DNA from: Nyssa sinensis
Lineage: Eukaryota > Streptophyta > Magnoliopsida > Cornales > Nyssaceae
DNA length: 64,000 nucleotides
Reading direction: 5' to 3'
Assembly (NCBI GenBank): GCA_008638375.1
Contig: CM018031.1
Span: 60,070,688-60,134,687, forward strand
The position numbers were made by a program, and so were the translations under genes. Every line of letters starts with the position of its first letter. The first letter of the stretch is position 1. Of this stretch, positions 46,470 to 59,400 are shown in pieces. The notes under the pieces are model-generated. The model made no database searches, had not been told where the DNA came from, and saw nothing but the letters and a program-made list of their open reading frames with translations.

Positions 46470-49400
46470 GGAGTTGTGCAGATTTTTTGAATATCCATTT
46501 GACGAAGTATATGCATAAAGTAGTAATAATTTGGTTCATTTGGCAAAAATCAACAGGTTCATGCTTATGATAGGTCAAACAGAGTATATAAAGATCCTAT
46601 TTATATCACATTTGGTGATGGTGGTAATCAAGAGAAGATGTAAATTATGCATGTTAGGTGTTTATATTTGAAATTGTTGTTGCATTCTTTCCATAGAATT
46701 ATATACCTTTCTCTGAATATATTTCTGCTAGGTGTTCATATTTGATATTTTTTTTCTCCTTGTTTTGATTTTATATTCTTTTCTTTATTTATTTATTTAT
46801 TTTATTTTATTAATATTAAAGTATTATCACTTTCTTAAGTAATAAAAATTATTTGATACATTATTAAAAAAATGTATAATATTTTTTTTATTTTTGTGAT
46901 TTTTTTAACAAATTTTTTTTATATAATATGAATATTATTTAATTGATCTCGATTTTTAAAATTTAAATATATAATTTTTATGAAAAATTAATTTATATGT
47001 TATTTAATTTTGAAATTTATAAAAAAAATTGAGTGATAATGTAACAGGAAATGTGTCAGGCCCTTTTTTTTTTTTTTTACAACTTCATCCATGATCCTTT
47101 TTTTATTTGATATCTTTCTTGGTTTTAAAGAATAATTTTAAAACTGATAATCCTCTCAATTTTTTAATAAATGAGTCAATTAAAATAAATTATGGCGGAG
47201 AGAGAGGCAGCTGCCACGTAATTAACAGATGTTACAATTAGACATCATATCACTTGTTGAGTGATGCCACATCAATTTTACTACTTCTTTAATGGGATGT
47301 TACGTGGCACTGACATAACATTTACGTGATAAGTAAGTGAATATTTACCTTTTTTTTTTTTTTTTTCTTCAAGTAAGATTCAATTTTAACATATCATATT
47401 GTTTGTGGTAAAGGTATTAATTTTTAATACGACACGACAATACAACTTGAATATGAGATGAAGTTAACAGATTTGAGATTAGCATAAATGAGTTTGGATC
47501 ATAAACGGGTTGACACGTATAACACGATTAATAAACAAGTCGTGTTTGGGTTTTACTAGTGTCAACCCGTTTAACACGACTTAACATGTTTAATTATAAA
47601 ATATATTATGTGTCACGACCTAAAACCCACCCTATGTGGATTAGGAGTCCGTGGCCGGGTCAACGGCCCGTGGGCCGTTCCCCATCAAAAGGATCTAAAA
47701 TGCTGAATAAGGTTTTTAATAAAATGTTTTATAGTTAACAGTAAATCTGGTACCATAGTGAGAACATCATTTAATACATGCAAAAAAAAAAAAAAAACAT
47801 AAGTGTTTATAAGTACAGATCCTCCAAAAACACAACTGACAGGACTGTGGTGACATGAGAGATATTAAGACCTTCCAGTATTTAATTTAGTACAAAAATT
47901 CGCCAAAAAGAGCTACCAGTGGCTAGCAGACGTCTAAACCTCTGGAGCGCTTGAGGGTTCTCCTACTTTCTGTTGTTTTGAAAAAAAATATAAGGGAGAG
48001 GTGAGCTAACAAAGCCTAGTAAGTAATTTTCTAGTTTTAACATGGGCTAGGGTTAGTTCAAGGGAATGTAGAGTGAAGAGATAACAGACAGACAATAGCC
48101 AAATGAGCAACAAGTATATACATAGCCAGTCACCAAGATATGCAATAATGACCCGAGGGTGCAAAAGGCTTATCCCAATATAAGATACAAAAAGATGAAA
48201 ATAAATCAATCAAATGGGATCATAATGAATCGCTGCCACAAACAAAACATTAACCAATCAAAAGTATAATATGCTTACAATAATATGATCATTCACAGGA
48301 TACAAAATATGAGCATCCAACAATGCAAAAATGTCATTATCGAATTCTAACAGAAGAGATGCGTAAGCAGAACGGGACCCGGCATACCCCCAGAACACGC
48401 TTATTCAGATCCCCCTCTCTCTTTTAGGCTTATTGAACAGCGCCAGAGCTCTTTCACTACAGGTCCCGAAGGACACAACATGTCTTGAAGGACACAACAG
48501 ACCCCAAAGGGTCCACCCCGCATCTGGGAACGGATGGGCTATTGTGACTGAGCACAACCCCGGGTACACACCAAATATCATGATCAATAAATTTTCACAC
48601 AAGATGTACAATCATGTGAAATAGCCAAAATCTCAATCAACGAGACATAAGTGTGTGGATCAACAAAATTTCTATCAACAAGATATATCACTAGATCATG
48701 ATGGTATAAATATGCTCAAATATCAGCAAATCAATATCACAAAGGACATAGGCAAACAAGTTAAATCCGAAGCACAGACATGAATAATTGATCACAAATC
48801 GACTGGCTTCAAAATGGAGAAATCAAGTTCAATAGGTAGTGATAGAGTACAAATTTGGCAGCATAAGAAGATAAATGTGATTGGCTGAGAAATAACCCAT
48901 ATTAACGCATAGGAGTTACTTACCTCAAAAATAAATTTCAGTAGTTCTATTAATTTGAGTCTCCTTCTCCTTCCTTTTGGAGGTTCCTATAAATCAGAAA
49001 TTTAATTGTCATTATTTCATTTTTAATTATTTAGGTCGATGCTAATGTTTGTGACCTATTTAACTCTCTCGGTATTATTTAGTTATATTCTTAAGGTTGT
49101 TAAATTTAATACATCGGCCTTCAGAGTATTTTATTTGGGTAAACCGATTCCACTGTTGAGTCCGAAACGTCCAAGAAAATAAATCTAGGTCTTCACGGTT
49201 TCTTATTTGGCTTCGGGTACCCCTAAAGGCAAAATGGTAATTTCATGTTTTATGTGACTTAATTTTTTAGAACCCCCGGTTCATAAAATGGATCACACCA
49301 TTAGGTCCAGAATGTCCGACATAGTCAAAATACACTATTTGTTTAATTAATTTGGACATTGGAATATTTACCTATTTTTAAATAATTTAAATTAATTAAT

Positions 49401-49473
49401 TAATTTAATAATAACAATATAATATATATATATATATATATTTCCGGTTGAATTTATAACGAGCGAGAATTGG

Positions 49474-49526
49474 GTGGCACAGTGGTTAAGTGTCACTCCC
49501 CCTTCATTTGGTCCTGGGTTCAATTC
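49474..49526 (+). other. tRNA-like module 1 in the solo LTR
   Basis: An A-box-like GTGGCACAGTGGTTAAG is followed by a B-box-like GGTTCAATTC about 30 nt later. It is not a complete tRNA cloverleaf. Could be a tRNA-derived insertion or chance. Confidence 0.35.
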
Positions 49527-49619
49527 GACGGAACAACAGGTTTATCCTTTTTTTTCAATTAATTACATAATTATATAATATATATAATTTTGGGTAAAAA
49601 GGTTCAACAGTTACAGTCG

Positions 49620-49684
49620 TAGCTCAGCGATCACACGTGGGGGGTTAAGTCCCACACGTGACCGAGGTCCAAGGATCGATCCCC
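49620..49684 (+). other. tRNA-like module 2 in the solo LTR
   Basis: TAGCTCAGCGA resembles an A box and GGATCGATCCCC a B box, about 40 nt apart. CACACGTG lies between them twice, in a short hairpin. Not a complete tRNA. Confidence 0.35.
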
Positions 49685-50702
49685 ATGCGCGGCAATTCAA
49701 CATTTTTTTCACAATATTCTAGAGGCAAACAGTGGACAATGGCTGGACAGGGATAAGATATCCCTAGCCCAACAATGAATCACCAATTAAATTGCTTACC
49801 CTCACAACCAAACAGACCCAAATCTGTTTTAAATAAAAAAAAAAAAAAAAAACAAGCTTCCAAACATTGCCGTTTCACTAAACCTGTACCTCCTGGATCC
49901 GGATATAACCCGAACTGTAACCGACCGAGAATCCAGCCCAATCCCTGGTCATCTTCTCCATCTTTTCCCCCGACTGTTGCCCTAGTTGCAGCAGGTTTTT
50001 TATTTTATTTTCAATTTTTGTGGAGTTTTAAGGGCCAGTTTTCTCTGGTTCCGATCATACTTTGATCATGGGAAGTCTACCTATCGTTTTACATTGGTTT
50101 GGCGCCTCAAATCGAACTTGAAGCTCGGTTTCTTCCCCACCATGGCCGTACCTGCAACTCGGTTATACGCGCTCATTTTTTGTCCAAAACTCATGAGGTT
50201 TCTTCGGTTAGGTTCTATTTTTCATGGGGTTCAAACCTCCATTCTTAAAATCAGTTTTGTGAGGTCGGGCTTTAAAACCCGAAACCCGCAAGTGGTGTTT
50301 TGAGGGTATTTTCTTAAGATTCTAAGTCGCGGAATAGGATTTTTGAAACCCTTAGAAGTTCTAGTTTAGGGTTTAAGCAATAAAAATGAAGTTCGTAGAA
50401 GTGGGTTCAGGTCTGGTACAAGGGAGGTCCATCAATATTGGTTTCTTCATGGGTGTGGTGTTCTAGACCTTCTTAGGTTGTATTATTTCCTTTCCTCACA
50501 AGATATATTGATTTTTAAGCCATGCATGCAAAAATTAGATTTCAAAACAGTTTGTATATAGAAAAATCTTAGAGAGAGAAAATAGTGGGTTTTGTGTTTT
50601 TACCCCTTACAGTGGCTCTCCTCATTTGGTGGCTTGGTCCTGATCTTCCTAGGGTTCCTCCAATACAGCCATGATCTCCTTCCCTTTTTCTTCTTCTAAT
50701 GG

Positions 50703-50769
50703 GCACACACACACCCACACACAAGCATACACACACACACACACACTTGTATTCACACACACACAATGT

Positions 50770-50809
<40 letters not shown>

Positions 50810-50840
50810 CTCTCACGCGCGCACACACACACACACACTG
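50703..50840. repeat. (CA)n(CT)n(CA)n microsatellite block
   Basis: Several CA and CT runs in series; the three open frames across it are artefacts. Confidence 0.95.
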
Positions 50841-51848
50841 TTTGTCTACTCTTACTCTCGGTGGAGTATACAACACACAAGAGTCATGTGCTTTTAAAGA
50901 TGCATGAATAATCTATATGATTACACACTTATACATACACACATGTAGGTAGGCGTTGCAAGGTTTAGCTATATTCATGGGGCTGAATCAGAGGGTGATG
51001 TAGGGGGAGGTGTTGCATGAATGGCCATTGACCAATTTGGAAGGTGGACTTAGGTAATTTGAGCATGCATACATTTTTATTGCATAATTAAACACAAAAG
51101 TACTAGCAGCCCACTTGGTATTTTTTGGATGCCAAAATCCTGTTCCACTAGGTCAAGGATTTAAATTCCCTTGGCCTCACTTTTGACATTTTTTTTTCTC
51201 ATTTTGGGCTTATGCTTCATTTGGCTGGCGTAGATTTCTGTTTTAGTTATTTATTTCATAATATCTTTTCTATTACTTTTTTTGCGAAGCGGTTTCTTCT
51301 GGTCATTCCCTATTTAGGTTAGCTTCGATGTCAAAGGCCTCGTGCCGGTTTTTATTTCATTGTGTTTTTCATAATTAGCTAATTCAAGTTTTAATAGTGT
51401 TAAAATAGAGCTTAAATAGTTAAATCATTGCATTAGATTCAAAAAGAACTTCATCACATTAATTAAGCAGTAAAATTAAGTTCGGGGTATTACATTATGA
51501 GTTAAGGCAATTCGTATCACATCAAATATTTATCAAGGTTTTGAGATTTTTTTATTTATAAAAGATGTTTCTATTTTGATTTGACTCATATCCAAAATTA
51601 CTAAACTTAAAAATTATCTATACATATTAAAAAATAAGTAACTTTTTTTATTTAAAAAATAAAAAAATTAAAATAAACGGATTAAGTGTGTCGACATGCG
51701 TAACCTGTTTAATAAATGCGTTAGATTTGAGTTTTGAAACTTGACACGATTAGTTAATAGTGTCGGGTTAGTGTTTACACATATTCAAAAATATGTATGT
51801 TTGACACGACCCGAACACGACACAATAACACAAATTGACATCTCTAGT

Positions 51849-52612
51849 TTTCGGTAATAATTTAATTTTTTATTAAAATTTAAATAAAAATTAAATTTAA
51901 GTCTCAAGTTTTTTTTAATGATCACTTAAATTTATGTTTATGAGTAATAACACATTAATTTGAGTTTGAATTCAAATAAAATTTTATTTAAATATAAATT
52001 TAAGTAATTATTAAAACAAATTTTTATAAATTTTAACTCAAATTTATCATCTAATTTTTCAATAATAAATCAGTAGATGATGACATTAGAAATGAGCTGT
52101 CATGCAAATGCTAGGAGAAAGTGTGCTAGCTTCATGTGCATGATTTATCAATTATTGATGGCACTATAGTAATTGATTGACAGAATATCCACTCAAAATG
52201 AATTATCGCGGAAGTGAATTTACGCGGTTTTGCTGCATTCATTTGAATTTCTGGAAAGACTACAAATCAAATTTTATTGATATATTAAAAAGATGATGGA
52301 GCAAGGAGGCCCATGATGGCTTTATAGAGTACCCATTGAATGTGATTAATACACCACTGCATCTTTTTAAGGAAGTTAAGGCATGTGTATGATAGAACAA
52401 CATTTTATGGTTCAAAATATATTGTTCAAATAATATTCAAATAAAAATAGGATTATTAATTACTATTATATCAAGTATTATTTAATATATTATTTCATTA
52501 ATTATTCCTAGATTACTCTTTATTTTATGCTTTTAACCCACTCCTCTAAATGGAACTTTTACAGGTAGGTTTTACCGCTAATATTTTTCTTTTTATTATA
52601 ACAAATGAAAGG
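51849..52612. other. Distal end of spacer B copy 2 and flanking intergenic DNA
   Basis: About 52060-52290 matches 20986-21260 closely (for example GCTAGGAGAAAGTGTGCTA). After 52290 no CRRSP-related sequence is seen, so the array ends here. The remainder is AT-rich without a gene. Confidence 0.75.
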
Positions 52613-53058
52613 GTAAATTATACTGTCTTTTTTTAAAGTTGATGATAATTACACTGACTTCTCTTGAAATTTTTAAAATTATATTGACCTTTTTTTATTT
52701 TACAAAATAATATACAGATATCTTTCTTTTGTTATTTTTTTTTTTTAAAATGACGAAACTATCGCTTTTATTTATTTTTACATTTTTTTAATTTTGACCA
52801 ATTTATTCAAACTTTTTTTTAAAAAAAATTATTTAAATATAAATAACTTATTTTTATTTTATATAAAAATAAATTTAAATTTTTATTAATATTTATTTGA
52901 AAAATAAAAATAAAAATTGGTCAAGATATAAAAAATTAACTGAAATGATATATCTGTATATTATTTTGTAAAGTAAAAAATGTCAACTTAATTTTAAAAT
53001 TTAAAAAAAATTAGTGTAATTATCATAAACTTCGGAGGAGATTAATATTATTTTTCTC
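52613..53058. mobile_element. Mutator-like MITE with 9-10 bp target duplication
   Basis: Inverted arms of about 105 bp (GATAATTACACT..., TTTACAAAATAATATACAGA in both). Direct flanks AAATGAAAGG at 52603-52612 and 53059-53068 are identical. No coding capacity. A 9-10 bp duplication points to the Mutator superfamily. Confidence 0.82.
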
Positions 53059-53601
53059 AAATGAAAGGTAAGGCAACCATGGCACTCTAAAAATTTTGAA
53101 AATTCTTTTTTTTTTTCTCTACCCTTTTTACTAAAACTTTTTTAAAGATTAGGAGTTAATTCCTTCAAAATTTTTATATTTTCACGAAAATTCTGTAAAT
53201 TTTTATACTTATACACTTTATCCATTTTTCATAATTTCAAACAAATTTTAAATTAGATTCATAATTATAGATCTATCTTTGACAGCCAACGCTTTAACGC
53301 TGTGTTAAGCTAGAAAAGAATGGCAGGCACCACGCCTAAAAAATCTCCAAGGCTTTGTATTAGGGTCGCTTTCCGTCAATTACGCAGTTACTCACTGCTA
53401 ACTTCACTCCGCTGCAAACCTAAATCCACTTTCCGCCATTCTCTACCCTCCATTTCCATCTGTCTCTCTTTAATTACCCATCAATACATCAGACACCCGG
53501 CCCAAGAAGACGACTCCTCCCACCTCACTCCTCAGTCTCTTTTCTCCGTCGCTTTCTCTTTCTCTTTCTCTAAACCCAACCAAAAAAAAAAAAAAAGGAA
53601 A
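53059..53601 (+). other. Promoter and 5' leader of the Rab gene
   Basis: The frame is open from an upstream ATG at 53320 into the Rab CDS. The residues it would add are serine/basic-rich and unlike a Rab N terminus, so I treat it as leader. A CT-rich stretch and an A15 run directly precede the start codon. Confidence 0.6.
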
Positions 53602-54716
53602 ATGGAGAATGAAGAAGGCGAGGAGTACCTCTTCAAGATAGTGATAATTGGGGATTCAGCAGTGGGCAAATCAAACTTGCTCTCACGCTTTGCAAGAGAT
53701 GAATTCGACTTGCACTCCAAGGCTACCATAGGAGTGGAGTTCCAGACCCAGGTGGTCGATATCGATGGCAAGGAGGTCAAGGCCCAAGTCTGGGATACCG
53801 CCGGCCAAGAGCGCTTCAGAGCCGTCACTTCTGCTTACTACCGAGGCGCCGTTGGGGCCCTCGTCGTCTACGACATCAGCCGGCGGACTACCTTTGACAG
53901 CATCAAACGGTGGCTCGATGAGCTCGACAGTAAGTCTTTGTCTGTCATTCTTATGCTCTAAACCCTTTAATTCCAATTCTAATTCTGTTTTCCCAATAAT
54001 TATGCAACCCCTGCTCTGATTTTGCATCTTATTGTGTCTTCAATTCATTTTCTGTTTCTTCTGATTTTGAATTTTACCGTTGTTATTTGTTGAATAATTT
54101 TAGGGAATTTTATTGGAATTGATCAATTGTCAAAGCAACTAATGTGGGTATGCTTGTTTTGCTTTTCCATTTTAGATTTACGTCTTCTGCTCCAATCTAA
54201 CCGCCATGGTTGGATGCCATCTAGCTGCAACAGCAGTTGGCATGGTGATTCATATATATTTTATAATCCAGATATGAAATATAACTTCTATTGCCTGGAA
54301 TTGGAATTCCTGGGTATCAGGCAGAATCCCATATTCACATTGTGTATTAGATGTGATTCTTACTAAATTCTATTCTCTCCACATGCCAGAATAGACAGAG
54401 ATGCTGATTCTAGGCATCTAATGTGGCCTGATTTCAATCCAGTTTTTTTGCATAATTAGAAAACTTTACTTTTTCAACATGGCGTTTTGCATTTGAGGGG
54501 CATTTCCCTTTTTGTTCCTTTTTTTTTTGGGGAACTGCTATTACCTATTTTTATTCTATCTTCTCCGAACCTTTTTTTCTCAATTTTCCTCGAGATACCT
54601 TCACATCCAAGGTCATATGACGAAATTTGGGAGAAAAGTACACCGGAGAGTATCCTAGTCCGAAATTTCAAAAATGAATATCCCTATAATTGTACATGGG
54701 TAATCAATCACCAGGC

Positions 54717-54747
<31 letters not shown>

Positions 54748-55308
54748 ATCTTTGATTGGACTCTCAGAACACCGAGTAACAATTTTAGTGCTAAAGTATA
54801 TAGAAAAAGTTCCTTTTTTTTCAATAGTTTGTGAGTGGAATCCCTTTCAAAAATGGTGATTGTGCAATCTATTTATGATGTAGCTACCAGATATTTTTGT
54901 ATGTTTTCCTCTTATTTTCTGTTTGGGGCTTCCACATTCTCGTATTGGAATTTTACCACTCATATCTTTATGTTTAAAATCATGTAGCTCACTGTGATAC
55001 TACAGTTGCAAGAATGCTGGTAGGGAACAAGTGTGATTTGGAGAATATTAGAGATGTGAGTGTAGAGGAGGGCAAAAGCCTTGCAGAAGCAGAAGGATTA
55101 TTTTTCATGGAAACATCTGCCCTGGATTCTACTAATGTTGAAATGGCATTTGAGATCGTCATCCGCGAGATATACAACAACTGTTAGCAGGAAAGTCCTT
55201 AACTCGGATTCCTACAAGGCTGAATTGTCCGTCAATCGGGTTACCCTGGTTAAAAATGGGGCTGACTCGAAGAAAAATCAGAGCACTCTCTCTTGCTGTT
55301 CCAGTTGA
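53602..55308 (+). CDS. RABA5-like Rab11-family GTPase with a frameshift near the C terminus
   Basis: Two exons (53602-53929 and from 54988) around a 1.06 kb GT-AG intron. The product starts [14 protein letters not shown]. GTPase motifs are intact: P-loop GDSAVGKS (17-24), effector region ATIGVEFQT (41-49), WDTAGQERF (64-72), GNKCDL (122-127), ETSAL (151-155). After EIYNN, one extra base turns the frame to Cys and a TAG stop (55185-55187), giving 175 residues. The +1 frame resumes the expected tail, [14 protein letters not shown]... to CCSS and a stop at 55308. RabA proteins act in trans-Golgi/recycling endosome traffic and need the prenylated Cys pair. Either a sequence error or a real truncation. 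Confidence 0.9.
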
Positions 55309-56447
55309 TTTCTGTTTTATCATTTTTTTATTTTATTTTTTGGTAGTACTCCACATGTTGATGCCTCTATTTGACCAGTTATATTGTTGGTTATTTCTGT
55401 TGCTTTTCCTCTGTGATGAATTTAGCACTGGGAGTAACATCTGAAATAAGATCTAGGGATATCAGTGAATTGGTTCCACAAATGGATGACTCAATTGTTT
55501 TTCTTCCCTGTTACAAGAAGATTATTGATTGCTATAATTCTCTTTTTACTGCACTTGAATCTTATTTTCTTTATTACATTGCAATATGTGGCCTTGCCTG
55601 GCCCTAAAGAACAGTAGATTTGCTGCTTCTACATTCGAGGGTCATTCACAAGGGTTCCCTGGACCGCATATATAGGTTTTGCATGGCATGGTTAAAGATT
55701 GTATCTTCACCTATTTATAGGGATTTCAAACACCACATGTCAATTTTACAACCTGGTCCCTAAATGTTTTCTGATAGAGCAGTCAATTCTCTCCTAGATG
55801 AGCATTTGTTTCTTAGCTGAAGAAGATGAATATCAATACATTATGAAAAGAATAAATCATATATCATGTGATAGGCTTTGGAAGCAACAAAGAGAAAGAG
55901 GTGAAGGGGAATCATCTCTGTAATAGTTGACAGCTCTCTCCCCCTTGCCCATTAAAAAATTTTTAAATAAATAAAATGTCATATCCATCTATCCGTGTCG
56001 TGTTGTAACCATATTTGTATCCGTGTCTCTGCTTCTTAGCATGCAAACACGTCTTAATTGTCCACTAAGACTTTATTTACGGTACAATCATTTAATTTCC
56101 TCTAAAATTTCTATCTTATGAAAAGTGAAATTAATTTTTCCAGAAATCAACAATAACGCTATGGCTTCACCTTTTAGCAATTCCTCCAGAGTTGGTGAAC
56201 AATGAGACAAGTAGAGTACTCACAACTTTCAATAAATATTAAGAAAGTTCTAAAAGAAAGACCGTGCCTGTAAAAGAGTTACATTAATAAAATGAAAAAA
56301 TTAGAAGGTTATCTGCTACCTGCTAAATAATTAAACCTCAGTACATAAATATTCAGAGACTTACAGAACAAGGATATTAACCTTTTACCTTACTCATGTA
56401 CATCTGGAAGATATTGCTGTTCACATGTGACCAAAACTGTGAATTTC
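55309..56447. other. Convergent intergenic region
   Basis: Contains the 3' ends of the Rab gene and of the facing - strand gene. The open frames at 55256-55607 are in Rab 3' UTR sequence. No other gene is seen. Confidence 0.7.
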
Positions 56448-59400
56448 TCATGGTTTCCTCAAGGCAGATGCTGCACCCATGACAACAGCCAAGACAATGC
56501 CAAGACCAGCTCCAAGGGAAGCACCCACAGCTGCAGAAGTCAAAGAAGTTGCCTTGGCAAGAGAATCTTGACTTGAATCTGCAGAAACTGCACGCTCTTG
56601 TGACAATTCCAACAAAAGCCTATCCCTAGCAAGTTCCTTCAAAAGAAAGAGAAGAATTCAACAAGTCAGAACTTCAAAATTTGTCCAGAAGCATATCGAA
56701 CAAATATAAGAAGAAAAAATGACAAATGAGAGCATTACATGCCACAAGTCACAATTATAAACTTAAGATAGACAAAAAAAAAAATCGGGAGTGCCCAGTC
56801 GGCTGATTCATCAATCAACACTTAAGATAGATATGAGCAAGTATAGAACTTGTGGCATATGATCATAGTGACAAAGTTCAGCATTTTTTTACAATTTCAG
56901 AATTATATGACTTTGCCAGCTAGTGTACAAGACAAACTGATGAATATCCCATTAATAAGTTATCTGGAACAACTTGAGATTTGAGATATTCCGAACTAAA
57001 CTTGCTATAGTTTCTCTCTTCGAATATTTCAACATTCCATAACTTCTCCTCTTTAAATAGTACAAAATCTTCCAACTATTCTCATCAGTCCAGACTCCAC
57101 ACCACCTTCTCTCATGCATTGCTTTCCCCACAAATTCAGAAATTTACATGATTAATAATAATACTAATGCAGTACCAACAACAGTTGAACCCCAAAACCC
57201 CAAGTTTGTCGCAGTTAATCTGACAGACAAGCAAAGGACATAAAACAGTTGATTGAAGACTTCTGTGAAGCATCAAATCCCACAATTTTTTTCTTCAAAT
57301 TCGATAGGATAAGTAGATCAAGGAAGGAAGATCAAATTACACAAACTATTTACAGTAAGTCTCATCAGATTGGTACAGACTCTAATTAATTTCTCATTTT
57401 GGAGGATAAAACCAGATGCAAAGATTGCAATCTGATAAAGAGAAAATGGAATCTGATCAGATCAGATTTGGCCAATGATATTGAAGATATCTCCCTATCC
57501 GCAATTAGTGAGTTGTACAATTATTAACATGAAATTATGTCCATCTGTCAGAAACCAATTTGGGTACAAATTTTTCCTTGCCTACTTCAAAATTCTGTCA
57601 CTTCCTTTTACGGAATCTGATATGATGTAATCTGATATGGGGTTAATGATTTCATTGAGGTTTCATAATTTTTTTTCAACATTTTGACATACACAATGTA
57701 CCAGATACACTGAATACAAATGTTCAAAACAGTACATTAAATACCCATATAAAGCAGCTTCCACACACTTTAACATTCAGAAATTATCCAATACCCTGTG
57801 TTCAAGCACCCGTCTCCATTTCCATAGATAGAATTGGAAAATAAATATGTTGGAAGGTATTAACAGTAACCATTCATTTCTAACCTACCATTCAATCCAT
57901 TGTTTACCTGCAATGCATCCCATTCCCACTACTATGTTCTAAGGTCACTCAGTTTTGACTTGATACTTCTTTATTTTCCTTTTTCATCTACATAACCTGA
58001 TAGAATATATACACACTGAATGTTTCTACCTACCTTGTATATAAATGATTATACCTGCAAAGCAGCCTCCTCATGGCTTCGAAGTGCACGGTGGACAAGC
58101 TGACAAAGAGCAGTTACACCCTCTACAGGGAGAATGGCAGCTTTCTTCTGGAAAGGCCTCCGAAAAAGATCTAAAGGAGCAAAAATAAGCTTTTGAGGAA
58201 CCATCCTCACATCAGAATCTCTATTGCCTGCACTCCAAAACATAGGAGCACTTGAAGCACTGGGCATAACATATGGGCAGGAATTGATAATTTCAGTTGT
58301 GCTTGGAGATGCTTGATATGTCTGCAGTACAGCATCAATTGCTGCCTTTTGCTGGTGTGCACTGACAGAAAATTTGTTTGTTATGGCGAGGACCCAAGGA
58401 ATTCCAAGTGCTTTAGCCTCATCCAACAGAAGTGAGAGGGCGGGCACCTGCTGTGACGCATTTGAGTGACTAGATCGAGGTATTATGTGGGACAAGTTAT
58501 GCACAAGAACAATCAAATCTGTTTTCCTACTAAGATCACGAATTCCCATCCACAGTTCATCTCTGAAACGAGTGGCTTCCATATTCAGATCCTGCATTAT
58601 GAAAATAAACAGGGGGAAACCCATAAAATCCAAAAGTAGCTCAATAAAACCATCATAAAAAGTGGACAGAAGAAGCAACTCAAATGCAAATAAGGAACTT
58701 CTTACTCTGTCCAAGCAACAACAGGAAAATAGAAGTAAAAGCTCCATATATGATCCCTCTAAGTTCTATGTCCTAGACACAGATGATTAATATTATCAAA
58801 GCATACTTCAATCTCCGCACCTATCCATCTGCCAGTATGTATCAGCAGTGGGCTAAATGTGAACATTTGACCATGAAAGATTAACATTTTTTGGTTCAAC
58901 ACTTCTAATGAGGAGAAAAACCATGTCTTGACTGCCTACAAAATTTATGGCTTGCCAAAAGTGCAGGCGAGAACAGTACCAAGAAATAATGAATATATGA
59001 TTTGTCAGTCAAAAGTGCTTGAAGAAGTGACGGTTAAAGTAGAAATTCTAAATGTAAAGTAATACAAGAGTCGTAGTTTTATGCAGTCATTTATATACCG
59101 TACTGTTCAATAATGACCACTATGATAGAAATGTTTAATCTGATTAGGTCAAAACTGAATACATAATAATATTTCATACATTTGATTTCAGTAATAAAAA
59201 TAAGTATATTTTTTGATAAGTAATATTTTATTCAAAAAAGGCTCAAAAGGGAATTATATAATAGATATATTACTTGAGTTAATACAGTGAGAAGCAAATA
59301 AGACACATGCAAATAAAGTACACAGCAAAAAGTAACCAAAGAGAGAAGAATAAGAAGTGACAGAAAGGAGGGGAACTACAATGAAAACAGCAAGCTACAA

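Larger units (their letters stand above)
44778..47412. other. Spacer B, copy 2 (proximal part)
   Basis: Aligns with 18276 to about 20870, including the palindrome at 45647-45684 and the gene-like island at 45747-46050. It lacks the G-rich insertion of copy 1. A (GT)n(GA)n run with a G tract lies at 46418-46471. About 47060-47400 holds additional AT-rich sequence of unknown origin. Confidence 0.75.
47611..51494. mobile_element. 3.9 kb solo LTR, same family as 36392-39605
   Basis: Starts TGTCACGACC and ends TTCGGGGTATTACA, with a perfect TTATG duplication (47606-47610 and 51495-51499). It contains no transposon protein coding sequence. Internal similarity to the other solo LTR includes GTTACTTACCTC-like and TTGTGACTGAGCACAA blocks. 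It includes two tRNA-like modules and a large CA/CT microsatellite. Weak open frames (48006-48209, 49775-50303) have no likeness. Confidence 0.75.
47413..51848. mobile_element. hAT-like non-autonomous element split by a solo LTR
   Basis: The left end (GGTATTAATTTTTAATACGA) and the complement of the right end (GATGTCAATTTGTGTTATTG) are similar inverted ends. The interior repeats ACACGAC/CGGGT words, as in common plant hAT-type non-autonomous elements. Without the solo LTR it is about 550 bp. No target duplication was resolved. Confidence 0.5.
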
